Positions 53,061 through 64,000 of a stretch of 64,000 bases of DNA are shown piece by piece (position 1 is the stretch's first letter; every line of letters starts with the position of its first letter). Below the pieces are notes generated by a model that saw nothing but the letters and a program-made list of their open reading frames with translations, made no database searches and had not been told where the DNA came from. Source of the DNA: Prorocentrum cordatum (lineage: Eukaryota; Sar; Dinophyceae; Prorocentrales; Prorocentraceae); contig CAUYUJ010020740.1 of the NCBI GenBank assembly GCA_963575745.1, forward strand, positions 1 to 64,000, read 5' to 3'. The translations under genes were made by a program, and so were the position numbers.

Positions 53061-53829
53061 TTACAAGAGCGAGAACGACGACGAGAAAGGAACCGAATTC
53101 GATAATTAAGAAGTAGGACAATGTGGAAGACACATGGGAGCCGTTGTCGCACATCGGCGACTGGGAGGAGGCGGGAGGAAACGGGAAGAGGCGGGAGGAG
53201 TTGCGAGCAGGTGGAGTTTCCCGGAGGGACGCCTGCTTTCTCCGTCAAGACCCGCCGCGCTGAGAGAAAAGAAGCCTCCGCGCGCGTCTGCAGCACGCGT
53301 CCGGACGACAAGAGTATCTTGGTAGTGATTTCCGTTGATTGTTCGTTCAGGGGACTTTCCTGGGGCCAACTCTAATACATCTATTCGATTCTAGTTCGAA
53401 TGTCGTTGGATTGTATGTCGATTTTTGCCCGACTCATATTCGACTCAAGTTGATTGACTTTCGACGCAACATCGACGCATGAAAAGAGGGAGTGGTGCCA
53501 GGTAGGTCCCAGGAACGAGCATCGAACGAACTTCGGCACCCCCGCAACCGGGACAACGCTCCCTGGCCTGACGCCGACGTTGATGGTGGCCCGCAGGCCC
53601 GAGGGGGCGGTGGTGCCCGTCACTGGGCGCTTGCTCCGCCATCCCAGCGGGCCCCCAAGCCAATAGAGGTTCGCCCACACAGCGGTTCATCCCTCCCTCG
53701 GTGCGTTTGGTCTGCCATCTCAGTTGCACCCTCAGCCAACAGAGGTTCACCATAGAGCGTTTCGTCCCTCCCTCTCGTTCCCTCCCTCCCTCCCTCCTCC
53801 CTCCCTCCCTCCTCCCTCCGCCCAACTCC
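53061..53829. other. No gene; TCGA-rich and C/T-rich patches
   Basis: 53375-53470 is rich in ttcgatt and tcgac words. 53770-53825 is C/T-rich (ccctccctccct). No supported frame. Confidence 0.45.
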
Positions 53830-54740
53830 CTCTGGAGGAGGAGGATGGAAAGGACGGAGGAGGAGGAGGAGGAGTAGGACCAGTTCAAACCCAAGACTCA
53901 TCGACGATATCGCAATACACTCTCTCTCTCTCCAAAGTCTCTCTTCACAGGCTCCTACAAGGATTACTTCACTGAGGGAAGTGCCCGCTAGAAGACAACC
54001 GTTAGAAAGTCTTGGACTGTGCAAGAACCACAGTCCTGGGATCTCAACGCCGCGAATCGCGGTTACTGTTGCGTCTTAGCGATCTTGGTTCGTGCCAGAA
54101 CACCATTCTTGGGATTTCAACACTGCGAATCAACGTAATTGTTGTGCCTTGGCAATCCGACTACATGCCAATTTTCCATTTCTGTGACGTTGACCATGGG
54201 AACCCTCGAAACTGTTGTAGGCCCTTATGCACGAGTGTGCGCGGCGCTGAGGCCAGAGCCACAGCTTGAACACGAACCGCCCTCTATCCGTGAAGCTCTT
54301 GCAGCTTGTTAAAACGAGTGTGCGCTACGCTCAGGCGATCGCCACATCCTGAAAATGGCCCAACCTCCATGCGCTAACCGCTTGCAGGTGTTTAGGCCAA
54401 TGTGCGCGATGCTGAGGCGAGGGCCACATTATGAAAACGGTCCGCCCTCCATCCGCCACATTCTCGTTGTTTTTCAGATGAGTGCGCGCGCTAAGACGAG
54501 AGCAGCGTTTTGGAAACGGCGCCCCCTCTACCCGTGAAAGTCCTGCAAGTGTTAAACACGAGTGCGCGTGGCGTTACGACGAGAGCCACATTTTTAAAAC
54601 GGCCCGCCCTCCATCCGCGAAGCTCTTAGAAATGTTCAGCTTAAGGATCCCAAGGGGTGAGGACGTCTCAGGGGAAGCGCCAAGCCTGCCCTACCGCCGC
54701 GCCTCAGGGTGCGACAGGGAGGAGTTATTTTTAAGCAAGA
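53830..54740. repeat. Dispersed repeat copy B with 82-bp tandem units
   Basis: GGA tract, caaacccaagactcatcgac, a tcgtgccagaacaccattct block, then about five 82-bp units (landmarks near 54229, 54311, 54393, 54476 and 54556) and a gacgtctcaggggaagc end block, in the same order as copy A. Confidence 0.75.
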
Positions 54741-56250
54741 GAGATGGAGGGGATCTGGAGAGGAGAGTGGATTTGGTGACGGCGGGGGGGGGGGGAGAAT
54801 GAGCATGAGCGTGGAGAGTGGAGGAAGAGAGATTACATGGTGGACTCTGACCAAGCACAGGAGGTCGTGCGAGATGGGGTGGTGGGGGGCGGGGGGGCCA
54901 AAACGACCCCTGCACGGCGGAGCCCTAGCACTGGCGGGACCAGTGCCAAGACACATCCACGACCACGATAGCCCGTTAACCTATCCCCCAACGGGGCGGA
55001 TCGGGACCATTTGCCAAGGTGTCTCGCGCATCGAGGGCTTGCTGTCAGGCCTTCGGGACTTATTCCCGCCTGGGGTACTTGCCCTTCTCGATCCGACTTT
55101 TAAGATCGGTCCCTTGCGAGTGAGCCCCGAAAAAACTGTCGCCATGTGCCTTCAGTCCACGGTGAGCCCGGCGTCTCTTCTCTCGCTTCTTCTTCTCGAC
55201 GTTTTGTTTTTTCGTGCCCCGTCAGGAGTGCGGCGGCCTCTAGCTCCAGAGGGTCGCGTGGCGTGGGGTTTGCACCGCGCCACGGCGGCGGTGGGCGCGT
55301 GCACTCATCGTCCACTACTCTTCGCGCAGGAGGAGGAAGGAGGAGGAGGAGGAACGGGAGGAGCAGGAGGATGAGGGGGAGGGAGGCCCTCTCCTGCCTC
55401 TCCTCGCCCTGCCCTCCCTCCCCCCTGCCTTTCCCTTCCTCCCCTCCCCCCTCGCCCCAGAGTTCCACCGAGAAGCATCGGGCATTCCTCGGCCGCACAG
55501 AGCCGAATGGGGCCACGAGGCGGCGCGCACGCACGTGGCGGGTGCTGAATACACGCGGCCCCTGCGGGCACCGCCCGCCGCTCTCGGAGCCCCACGCTTC
55601 AGCCGGGGGCCCCCAAACGGGGTTTCGCGGAGGGCTTGTGTGCAGCGTGCCGCGTTTGGCGTTCGCCGAGGCGGCGTCGGTCCTCGACCCAGGAGTAGTG
55701 CGGCGCATGGCTTTTCGGCCCATCGGGGGCGAACGCGTACGCACCCACCGCGGAGGAGTGTCGCCTGAAGGGCGTCCAGACATGGAGTGAGTCCTGACCT
55801 CACGGCTCGTTCTCCGTGGCCGCACGGCTCGTTCTCCGAGGATGCATCGGGCGATTGGAGCCTCCAGGGTCCCAAAGCCGTGCCAGGTTCCCGACGCCGT
55901 GCGGACCGTGCGGTGAGGTCACGGAGGGTTCGGGGTCACCGAGTCACCGCACGGTGTGTCACCGCACCGCTTTTGGACGCCCAAGCTCCAGTTCGGAGCC
56001 TTACCTCCTGCTCTCGGGCGACGCTCGGAGTCCAGGTGGAGCAAGTCTAGTGAGAGCCATTTGGGGCTGCATCGGTTGGGCCTTCAGCGGCTCGACCTCT
56101 GCCATTCCCTGGCGACGCCAAGTCCGGTTGCAGTAGCATGCCTAGTCGGAGCCAAGGGGCTCCACGTGTTGAACCCCCCCGCGCGCGCTGCCGCACCCGC
56201 GGTCGCGGAGGGAAGGGGGAGAAGGGAGAAGTAGAGGGGGGGGCCCATTA
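54741..56250. other. No gene accepted; GGA patches and a hairpin
   Basis: GC-rich sequence open on both strands (for example 55146-55790 plus, 55315-55875 minus) with no recognisable domain. GGA-rich at 55327-55383, C/T-rich to 55455. Confidence 0.35.
55905..55955. repeat. Perfect 12-bp inverted repeat
   Basis: accgtgcggtga (55905-55916) and tcaccgcacggt (55944-55955), loop 27 nt, followed by a second gtcaccgcaccg. A near-copy lies at 46414-46471. Confidence 0.8.
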
Positions 56251-57769
56251 GGGGGGGGGGTCAAAACACATCAAAGGGATAACACATGAATACAGCCGTA
56301 ATATGGCATAGTGATTGATTGTTTTGCCATGCCAGGTTGCTGATCCATACCTGCAAGCAGAGGAGGAAGACGAATAATGGGAAGGAGTGGAAGGATTGGA
56401 CGGAGGCGCTTTGGATGCAGGGACGGGCGTGGACACGGTAGTAAACCTCCCACGCGCATTGGCACGTGGCCGTTGGTTGCCGGTTTCTTTGCGACATTTC
56501 CCAGCTTTTGTGGCGGATGTTATTAGGTTTGTCCAGGCCGGTGCGGCAGCGTGGTTGACCTGTCTTAAGTGGTTTCGTTGTCTGGCGTGGTGCCATTGTG
56601 TTAACAATGTGTAGGGTTTGTTCGTAGCGTGTTGCACGGGATCGTCATGCTGTTAGGTGTTTCTTGGTCTTGTCGTGGTTGTGCGGAGTTGTTGTTTTGA
56701 TTGCGTGGTGTCGTGGTGCTGTCTGTGGTCACAGACAAGCGGTCACTGGGGGAGCTGTGGTCCTTACCTCCCTGGGGTACCCATCAGATCCAAGATTTGT
56801 TTTCTTGGTGCCCACGCTCTCGCGATGAGCGCGACCAGCGCGTCGGCCATATCGCCGGGCGTTGCGTGCGCAGCAAGGGGGACTTTTTGAATAGGGTCAG
56901 CACGCGTGTTGTTGGACGCGGCCCCCACAAAGTAACAGACATTGCCTGCGCAGCTGCGTTGCGCACACCGCGCCAAATGAGCGCGCCCGCAGCGCAGGTG
57001 CGATTACATATCATCGGCGCGCGAGTGCCAGTGTCAGACGGCAGTTCGCTCGCGATTCCGAAAGGCGCGGGCGATCACCCGAATTTATGTTCCATCGGCA
57101 TCGCAATATCAGTTCGCCATGCGCGCTAGTCCGCGCAAAGCCGCCCCGTTTCGTAGCGCCTGGTAGCGGAGCGCCGCCGCTAGGTCCGTCAGGTCCCGCA
57201 GCCGCGGAGTTAGAACCGCGTTCCGCGGGAGTTTTAACACGGAATTTGACAGATCATCGGGAAATCGTTCTCGCTCATTCCATGCCCGCGAAGTTCGCGC
57301 GCGCGCATTCCCGATCGGTGACTTGCGCATTGGCCAAGGCAATACCTGATGAATCGGTGCCTCCGTGTTGCGTGGAGGCGTGCTCGAAGGGTTGCTGGCG
57401 CGCTCAGGGACAGCGTTGAACGCGCTGTGGGCGTAGGAAATTGGTGCGGTCGCTGGTGTCGAAACGGTGGGTGATCCCCTGGTCTGGTTCTCCACCATCG
57501 GGTCTCCCGTCGGCCAGGGGTCTCCGTGGATGACGGCCAGAAGGTGGTGTCGAGTTGGCCGTCAAACGGCATGGGGAAATGGGGACGCCCCGGCCCGTTG
57601 CCATCAGACGGCAGGCGTTGGTATAGGACACGGCCCGGTCAGCGGCGTCGGGGCTTCCAGGCCCCTGCAGGACAGGGTGCCGCCAAGGGAGGGGGCGGCA
57701 ATTCGGGGGCTGGCGCGGGCTCCAGAGGACTGCAACAATATCCGTGCAGGCGTGTTGCAAGCACCGCCG
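56251..57769. other. No feature recognised
   Basis: Lower GC than the surroundings and apparently unique. Both strands were read, with no protein family, RNA gene or tandem repeat seen. Confidence 0.35.
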
Positions 57770-57970
57770 CGGTAGCCTTACCTAGTAGCGTTCTTTTTGA
57801 GCGATGCTGTCCCCAGGCTTCGCGACAGGGCCGCAGAGGCGAAACCTTTTTCCTGGGCCTTCTGACGTACCCAGAAGTGCCTATGAGTGTTCATCTGGGG
57901 GACGGAAAAAGCTTACTTAGTAGTGTTCCTCTAGCGGTCGTGAAGGCTTACCTAGTAGTGTTCCCTTAGT
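57770..57970. repeat. Repeated cttacctagtagtgttc phrase
   Basis: ccttacctagtagcgttctt (57776), gcttacttagtagtgttcct (57909) and gcttacctagtagtgttccc (57945). Confidence 0.7.
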
Positions 57971-59870
57971 GGAGGACAGGAACTCTCATTTTGGAGGCCC
58001 ATTGGGGGGGGCCACAAGCCACTTTGACGGGCAAGAAAGGGTGCGGATGAGCGCCCCCCCTGGCTCCCCCATTTTCGTTTGTTTTCGCTGCGGAGGACCA
58101 GCGCACCCTGCGGCCCCACGAGGGCGTGTCCGGCATGCCCGTACCTCCTCTTCTTTGTCCGTCCGTTCCTCTTCATTTCTTTTGCCTCCTTCGGCCCCCG
58201 CCCTCTGTTGCCTCGAGCATCCTTCTCGCCACCTGCTCCGACGTCCGTTCCCTTATCCCTCTTCTCCTTGCTCTGCATTATCCTTGTCGTCGTTTCCCGC
58301 GCGGTCAGGATCGGAAGGGAGGATCCGTAGCGCTTCGCGCAGTCTTTCCGGTTCATTGCAATGGTCTCGCGCCGACGGCTGGCTGCCGGCGGCCATCCCC
58401 GCCCTTTGATTTTTCGAGGGCCCCCGCATTTCGATTGAAATCGTATCACATGTAGTTCAAGTGCTGTCGGGGTGGCGCCCGGTGGACCTGGTTTGTTTTG
58501 ATCGTTGTTGCGAGGCGCGGGTCTGTAGGCATCTACTTCCCAGGTTTCCGATCCGGCGATGTTTATCGTCGCGCGTTACATGAAGTTGCCATATGGTAGG
58601 CGATTGCGTTGTTTCAGTCCCTACTGCCCCCAATGCCTGCGCGCCGTTCTCGTGGAAACGCTCGGTCGTCTCAGCCAGGGGTGCAGGATGCATGTTGTGC
58701 CGTTTTCTTGACACCGGGCGTTATGGGTCTCGCGCTCTCGTTTGTTTGTCGTTGCTATTGTGCTTGCGGCGTTAGCTTGCCACGGATAGTCCTGTGCCAG
58801 ATCGAATGGGGTTTCTGGTCTTGTCCAGCCAACAGTCTCGCGCCTATTTTCGGGCTGAGTTCAAGGCCGCCATTGCTACCCCACAGCGTCATAACAATGC
58901 GAAGTCTCAGGCGCATTTGCTCGAAAGCACATACAACATCAATATTATCTAAGAGGGAGCCCCTAGTTCCCCCAAGACCCGTGCTCCCCCAGAAGTGGTT
59001 GGTCGGAGCTGTTCTTGCGTGGTGTCGTTTTGTTGCGTTGTGTCGTTTTGCTGCGTGGTGCAGTTGTTTTGCATGGTGTCGGTTTGGTGCGCCGTGTTGT
59101 TTTGGTGTGTGGCGTGGTCCCTGTGTGTTTGCTTGGGCGTCCGCGCTCAGTCTGAGCGCCCGCCGCATTTCACTGGCACGCCCTCTCCCGCTGCTCCTGT
59201 CCAACCTCGTCCACATTCCCGCCCGCCCTCCTCGTCTCATTCCTCCCTTTCCTCGTTGTTTCCGCCGTCCGTGCCTCCTGCTCGCTACCATCGTCGTCCT
59301 CCTGCTGTGCCCTCCCTGTGCGCTCGTCGCGCGGTGTCTTCCAGACTCGTCGCGCACTCCCACCGGCCCATCCAGAACCAGTGCCCAGGAAAGTCCATCC
59401 AGAGCCGGTGCCCAGGGAAGTCGTGCCACGGGGCAGAAATTTGGCAGGGGAGCACGCCGTCAGAACAGTTTTGCTAGCGTCCGAATGCCCTGGGGTACCG
59501 TCCTCATCAATGCGTTGGGGAGCCGTCAGATACTTGGGCGTGGTATTCCCACGCGTCTGGAGGTCCACTACCGGTCCAGTCGCCACAACGCCCCTTATGG
59601 ACTTATGGAGGATCCTCCCGGCTGTCCCCGCGTGGTCAGATCCCCTTTTGTCCGTCTCCCCGCAAGCTCCTCCTTCCCGCATGCTCCCCGCCTGGGCCGC
59701 CCAGTTGCCCTTTTCCACCTCGTCCTTTTCGCTCCTGGCGTCCCGTCTGGTGGATAAGCGCTCGGTCCGGTTCGATTGCTCTGGGCCGACGCAGGTTGGC
59801 GATCTTCCTGGCGCGGTCTCGCTCGTCCCACCCAACAGTCGTTCGGGCAAGACGACCTGCGTCCAAGGTA
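57971..59870. other. No gene accepted; small local duplications
   Basis: C/T-rich 58140-58280. Degenerate tgcgtggtg words at 59020-59130. A 27-33-bp duplication (ccagtgcccaggaaagtcca and gccggtgcccagggaagtc) at 59375-59425. No domain is recognised in any frame. Confidence 0.35.
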
Positions 59871-59964
59871 ACACTCGGGGGAGCGGTCGAGAGAAAACGA
59901 GGAGGGGGTGGAGAGACAGGAAACGGGGGGAGGCATGGACATAAGGATCGGCAAAGGAAGGCAT

Positions 59965-60090
59965 GGGGGGGAGGAGGAGGAGGAGGAGGAGGAGGAGGAG
60001 GAGGAGGAGGAGGAGGAGGAGGCGGAGGAGGAGGAGGAGCAGGAGGAGCAGGAGGAGCAGGAGGAGCAGGAGGAGCAGGAGGAGGCTCGA
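59965..60090. repeat. (GGA)n and (GGAGCA)n microsatellite
   Basis: GGA repeat passing into GGAGCA. It encodes a Leu/Ser run on the minus strand that joins unrelated frames. Confidence 0.9.
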
Positions 60091-60529
60091 TAACGTTGGT
60101 ATGGTGATGTCTGCATGAGGGGGAGGCGGGCCGCCCTTGTAGAACGATTGGGATGGCCGCGCGTCCGCTTCATTTGCTCGAATCCGCTCTTGCATGCGTG
60201 CGTCTATGGGGGCGCCGCCTTTGGGCGGTACTGTTCCCGGCGCGCGGCAAGACTCCACGAACTCAGGGATGGTTTGTATTGGTGTTCGCGTCCTGGCATT
60301 CGGAATTGGTTCGCGTCCACCATACAGCCTTTTTATTGTTCTCGCTGGTTCATATCGCTGCCTTGCGGCTAGTAGCCGGATCTGCTCAAGCCAGAGGTTG
60401 AGACGGCTTTTTGGGGCCAGTGGTTCAGACAGGTAAGGCGCCGGCTGTGCGCCAATCCCTTTGCAACCATTCATTCGATTTTTCACACAGCCCCCCTCTT
60501 GTTCAACCCCTTGGAGACACCCGGGGAGC
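60091..60529. other. Unassigned segment, possible decayed coding sequence
   Basis: The minus strand is open from about 60480 to 60105 with a mixed, protein-like composition (for example LWLEQIRLLAARQRYEP and TIPEFVESCRAP). I recognise no family and the frame runs into microsatellites at both ends. Confidence 0.2.
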
Positions 60530-60665
60530 GCCCGATGACGACGACGACGACTACGACGACGACGACGACGGCGGAACACGACGACGACAGTAAACGACGA
60601 CGGAAAATGACGACGACAGAAAAGGACGACGACGACGGAAAACGACGACGACGACGACGATGGAG
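60530..60665. repeat. (ACG/GAC)n microsatellite
   Basis: acg trinucleotides with aaaacgacg variants. Confidence 0.9.
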
Positions 60666-60814
60666 GACGAGGGGAAGTGGGGAGCCGCCGGCGACGCTGC
60701 CCCAGGCCGCCTTGGACGAGGGGCGGCTCCTGCTGCTCTGGCTGCACCAGGACCCCGCGGCCGCCGTCGCCGTCCTCGCAGACATGTTTCCTTGCGGCCG
60801 AGTGGCGTCAGTGC

Positions 60815-61020
60815 ACGCGGGCCGCCGAGAAGGCGCGAAGTTGTTCGCGATTCGCGATTCCTCGTCCTCTTGTTCCTCAGTCTCCTCTTCTCACGCGGGC
60901 CGCCGCGAGGGCGCGAAGTTGCTCGCGATTCGCGATTCCTCGTCCTCGAGTTCTTTAGCCTCCTCTCCTCCTTGGGTGGGCGACGCGAGGGCGCGAAGTT
61001 GTTCGCGTTTCGCGGTTCGT
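60815..61020. repeat. Three tandem units of about 78 bp
   Basis: cgcgggccgccg-gaaggcgcgaagttgttcgcg-type units start near 60817, 60894 and 60977. Confidence 0.85.
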
Positions 61021-61520
61021 GAAGCGCGAACATAATTGCTCTTGACTACAGCGAGAGCCAAACGGGGCGCGCCCGAGCGTTAGTGCCACCAGACGTTGCA
61101 GTTGGTGGACTGCGCTTGGCAGGTCGGCGTGTCAAGGTGGGCAGGCGAAGCCGGCGCATGCAGGACGTGCAGGAAAAGATATGCGCCGCCGAAGCCGTTC
61201 TTCCAGACATCTGACGATACGTCTTTCCAACGCTCAACCCCAGAGGTCCCGACCCCTGGCCCCGGGGCCCGTTCTTCAGCCTGCCCCATTGTTGATGGCC
61301 CCGCGGGTTCGACACAGGCCTCGGAAGCCGAAGTCTGCGGAAGACGTTCGAGTGTGTTCGAGGACATCGTCGGAGGTCTGGGCTCGCCGTCGCCGTCCCG
61401 GGGTCGAGCACCCAAGGGGTCGATGATGCCAAGGGCCGGCGATTTCTGTGGGCTCCTGGCTCTTTTTGGTGCCCGCTGGGGCCTCCGACCTCCAGGGGCC
61501 GTCGGGGGCCCCGCCGGTAG
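61021..61520. other. No gene accepted
   Basis: GC-rich, open on both strands, no recognised motif. Confidence 0.3.
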
Positions 61521-61800
61521 CCGTCGTCGTGGCCGTCGTCGTCGTCGTAGTCGTCGTCGTCTTGTCGTCGTCGTTGTCGTCGTCGTCGTTTTCCGTCGTC
61601 GTCGTCGTCGTCGTGGTCGTCGTCGTCGTTTTTCGTCGTCGTCGTCGTCGTTCGTCGTCGTCGTGGTAGTGGTCGTCGTCGTCGTTCTCTGTCGTCGTCG
61701 TCGTCGTCGTCGTGGTCTCTCTCTCTTTCTCTCTCTCTCTCTCTTTTTCTCATCGTCCTCCCTTGTCCTTCTTCCCTCTCCTCCCCTCCTCCTCCTCCTC
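61521..61800. repeat. (GTC)n and (CT)n microsatellites
   Basis: gtcgtcgtc repeats to 61715, then a ctctctctct run and C/T-rich DNA. Confidence 0.9.
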
Positions 61801-62770
61801 CACCCCGTGGGTTCTGCCAGGAACGTCGGCGGATAGTGGGATAAGCTCACCTCCCACACCGCCTTGCTTCTCGGCGGCTTTCGGGATGCGCCCCTTTCCC
61901 GATCCGCCGCGCTCGTGGGGCTCTCTGCCTAGGCATGTCAGCAGGGTCTCGCTGCGCCTGCTGACATAGAAGCCATTCAACTCTTTCTTTTTGGGTTGCG
62001 GAGTCCCTCACTCCGCCTGGTCAAGAGCACTGCAGCCAGAGCCCCCTGGCAAACAAATCCCCCTCTCGTCGTCGGCCGTCGTCGTCATCGTGGTCCTCCT
62101 CGTCCTCCTCACACTCCTCCCTTCTCCAGCCCCCCTCCCTCCTGTCCTTCCTTCCCTTTCTCCTCGTTCCATGCCTTCTCCCTCCTCCCTTCTCCCTCCC
62201 CCTCCTCTCCTCTCCCCCCCCCTCCCCCGCCCCCCCTCGCGTTCATTTCCGTCCGCCGCTTGCCGCCGCCAGCAGGAGGAGTCCCCTGCCACCGAGAGGC
62301 TCTGCAGGTCGCCCGGAGGGCGCCGCGCGTCAGTGGCGGCGTCGGCCTCTCTTGGGGGGGCATGCGTCGGACGTTTTCTGATACTCTCCTGTGTGCTCCA
62401 GGGCTTTCGAGGTCCAGGGCGGTTTCCATCAGCTGCGCCTCGTCGAGAGCGTTCCGAGGACGCCAGAATCGTCCCGAACGGCCGCCAGAGGGCCAAATCA
62501 TGATGTGAAATCCACGAGGTTGGGGGGGATGAGATGCATCGACGACCAATCGCCCATTGACCGCCGATGCGGGCCCGATAGCCCCGCCCTGCCGAGGAAC
62601 GTGCGGATTCGCTATCGGGGGCCTGTCGACAGTCCATCGCCAGTGTTCAACGGATTCCAGCTCGATGTTTCCCGCCTGAGCCAATTCCCCCTGACATTCC
62701 TCCTCAGCCTCAAGGCTTAAGACTACCCACCCACACGTGCCACATCACTCTACTGTCACGTATCTCCGAT
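61801..62770. other. No gene; pyrimidine-rich tract 62085-62240
   Basis: C/T-rich in the middle, otherwise mixed. Shadow frames only. Confidence 0.4.
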
Positions 62771-63399
62771 GCTGTTGGGGCGCCAGCACACGTGCAGCTC
62801 CTGGAGTGAACCCAAGTTTCTATCATGCTGCAAGACTTTCGCAGGGACCAGTGCGCTGGACCAGTGCGCTGTGGGCGGACAGCTGGAGGGCCAGTTCATC
62901 TGTAAGCGTTCTGACATTCAGGGCTCACGCAAAATGCCAGATCTCGAGATCAGGTGCCCAGTGGGCCATCCGCACCTGCACCTGCAGGGCCAGGCGCGCG
63001 CAGGCGCACCCCGAAGGCGTGCTCAGGGGGCTCGACTGCAGCTGAAGGGGGGATATAACTACACTCCCTCATTTGAAGCTGGTCTGTCGAGGGACGATGA
63101 CATTGCGAGCGCCTTCAACGAGCTGTAGACGATCGCGGGTACCCAGGGACTAGAAACGCAGCGGGACCTCATCATGACCACATGGCTGAACCAACACCCA
63201 GTCCTCGGGGCGAGGGAGTGCATGGCTTTGGCGGCAGTCGGACCCCTTCGCTTATACCACCGACGACGACGGCTACGAACCTTGCCCGTAAGACTTTGAC
63301 GGCGATGGCGGCCATGACCGAAAAACTCGGGACGATGGTTGACGTCTTGCAGCAGCACTTCACCGGAGATCCATCCGGAGGCAGTTTTTTGCATCATGG
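62771..63399 (+). other. Possible retroelement upstream region
   Basis: Two plus-strand frames (62769-63128; 63182 on, beginning MAEPTPSPRGEG and containing MAAMTEKLGTMVDVLQQHF) lie upstream of the integrase fragment and may be gag-like, but I cannot tie them to a family. Confidence 0.25.
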
Positions 63400-64000
63400 A
63401 TGTTTCCCTTCTGGCTTCTCGCCTGCCCAGCTTTGGCTGAAGGTGCGCCGGAGGGCCCCGAGGAACCGGTGGATTTGTCAAAGGCGGGCTCGACGACAAG
63501 CCGTGGCAGCACGAGAAGAATTCGAAGGACAACGCCGCGTGGCAGGGAGCTACGCAGCGACGACGGCAGCACCAACGACAGACGAACGAGTTGCTGGGCG
63601 TCTGCGACGTGGACTCGGCGACCAGGGGGCTCGATCAACAAGGATTCTTTCACTTACTTCCTCGCGCCCACGGTCCGCCCTGACGACGCCGCCACTTCGA
63701 GGGGGGCGTCCACGCAGACCCCCAAGCAGGACAAAAAGCCGCCAGAGCCAGATCCACCTACCGAAGGCCACCCGTGGCCGATTCCCCGGAAACCACCGTT
63801 GCTTTGCGCAGTGCTGCTCAGATCCAAAGCCGAATCGGCGAGGGCATGCTGGCGCTTTTTGGCCAAGGTGAACGATGACCACGCCAGCCTTCCGAGAGGG
63901 CTCGTCTTCTGGCTGCACAGCGACCGGGGGACTGAATTCGTCAACCAGGAGTTGCACGAGTACTGCGCGTTTCACGGCACCAGCAAAACCACGACGCAGG
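63400..64000 (+). CDS. Copia-like integrase fragment (partial, runs off the window)
   Basis: An open frame of at least 200 codons from an ATG at 63400 to the end. Near its end it reads FLAKVNDDHASLPRG, then LVFWLHSDRGTEFVNQELHE and YCAFHGTSKTTTQ, the block of retroviral-type (DDE) integrases around the second catalytic Asp (H-S-D-R-G-x-E-F; Asp codon 63922). The spacing to a C-x-x-x-G and T-T-T-Q continuation fits Ty1/Copia elements. The upstream Pro/Asp/Lys-rich stretch (PKQDKKPPEPDPP) leads straight into the core. I cannot find the first catalytic Asp or the HHCC zinc domain, so this copy may be internally deleted or frame-broken. Catalytic Glu, RT and RNase H would lie beyond the window. 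Confidence 0.6.
   Translation, partial: MFPFWLLACPALAEGAPEGPEEPVDLSKAGSTTSRGSTRRIRRTTPRGRELRSDDGSTNDRRTSCWASATWTRRPGGSINKDSFTYFLAPTVRPDDAATSRGASTQTPKQDKKPPEPDPPTEGHPWPIPRKPPLLCAVLLRSKAESARACWRFLAKVNDDHASLPRGLVFWLHSDRGTEFVNQELHEYCAFHGTSKTTTQ

Noticed and set aside
53390-53420. tagttcgaatg as a tRNA B box
   Set aside because: No matching A box or cloverleaf could be drawn around it.
59170-60747. 525-residue minus-strand frame
   Set aside because: Joins unrelated segments through a GGA-repeat Leu run. Only 60105-60480 looks protein-like and I recognise no family there.

Overview
The window looks like nuclear DNA of a dinoflagellate (inference). It is GC-rich and carries relict copies of the dinoflagellate spliced-leader sequence (reverse complement, about 19 and 18 of 21 bases) at 45889-45909 and 37329-37349. 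Its retroelements have features I associate with dinoflagellates: LINE proteins starting with a W-x-C-x2-C zinc ribbon, and a tyrosine-recombinase (YR) retrotransposon with a reverse transcriptase of the LPMGWSW type. I found no convincing host protein gene, tRNA or rRNA. Everything that reads as protein belongs to retroelements; the rest is microsatellite, minisatellite, satellite and dispersed repeat.

Layout. 1-1.6 kb: (AGT)n and a short minisatellite. 1.86-6.1 kb: a satellite array of about 154-bp units. 7.2-8.7 kb: a 5'-truncated LINE on the minus strand with an intact RNase H. 8.7-10.7 kb: purine/pyrimidine tracts. 10.7-22.6 kb: repeated copies of one modular dispersed element, interrupted by a roughly mirror-symmetric repeat block at 13.6-19.1 kb around a 1.5-kb (CTA)n tract. 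23.9-25.3 kb: a GCTGAG array with a 150-bp higher-order period. 26.2-27.1 kb: a 90-bp minisatellite, related to arrays at 14.4 and 17.3 kb. 27.9-31.6 kb: further minisatellites and a long imperfect hairpin. 31.6-38.4 kb: decayed LINE on the minus strand whose 5' end is tandemly duplicated. 38.385-45.679 kb: a 7.3-kb YR retrotransposon. 45.68-45.91 kb: the displaced 5' tip of the interrupted LINE. 48.3-51.7 kb: another 5'-truncated LINE. 51.7-54.7 kb: two paralogous dispersed repeats. 55-63 kb: mostly low-complexity DNA. 63.4-64.0 kb: a Copia-like integrase fragment running off the end.

The centrepiece is the YR element. It has split direct repeats in the order A1 - ORFs - B1 - A2 - B2. B1 and B2 are 207 bp each and differ at 4 sites by eye. 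Its gene order is a Cys-rich single-pass membrane ORF, a gag-like ORF, an RT-RNase H ORF with VDN in place of the usual xDD catalytic motif, and a frameshifted ORF joining a cytosine-methyltransferase-like domain to a tyrosine recombinase whose recognisable catalytic residues are present. It sits inside the zinc-ribbon codons of a LINE. A paralogous uninterrupted site at 37.12 kb defines the insertion to the base.
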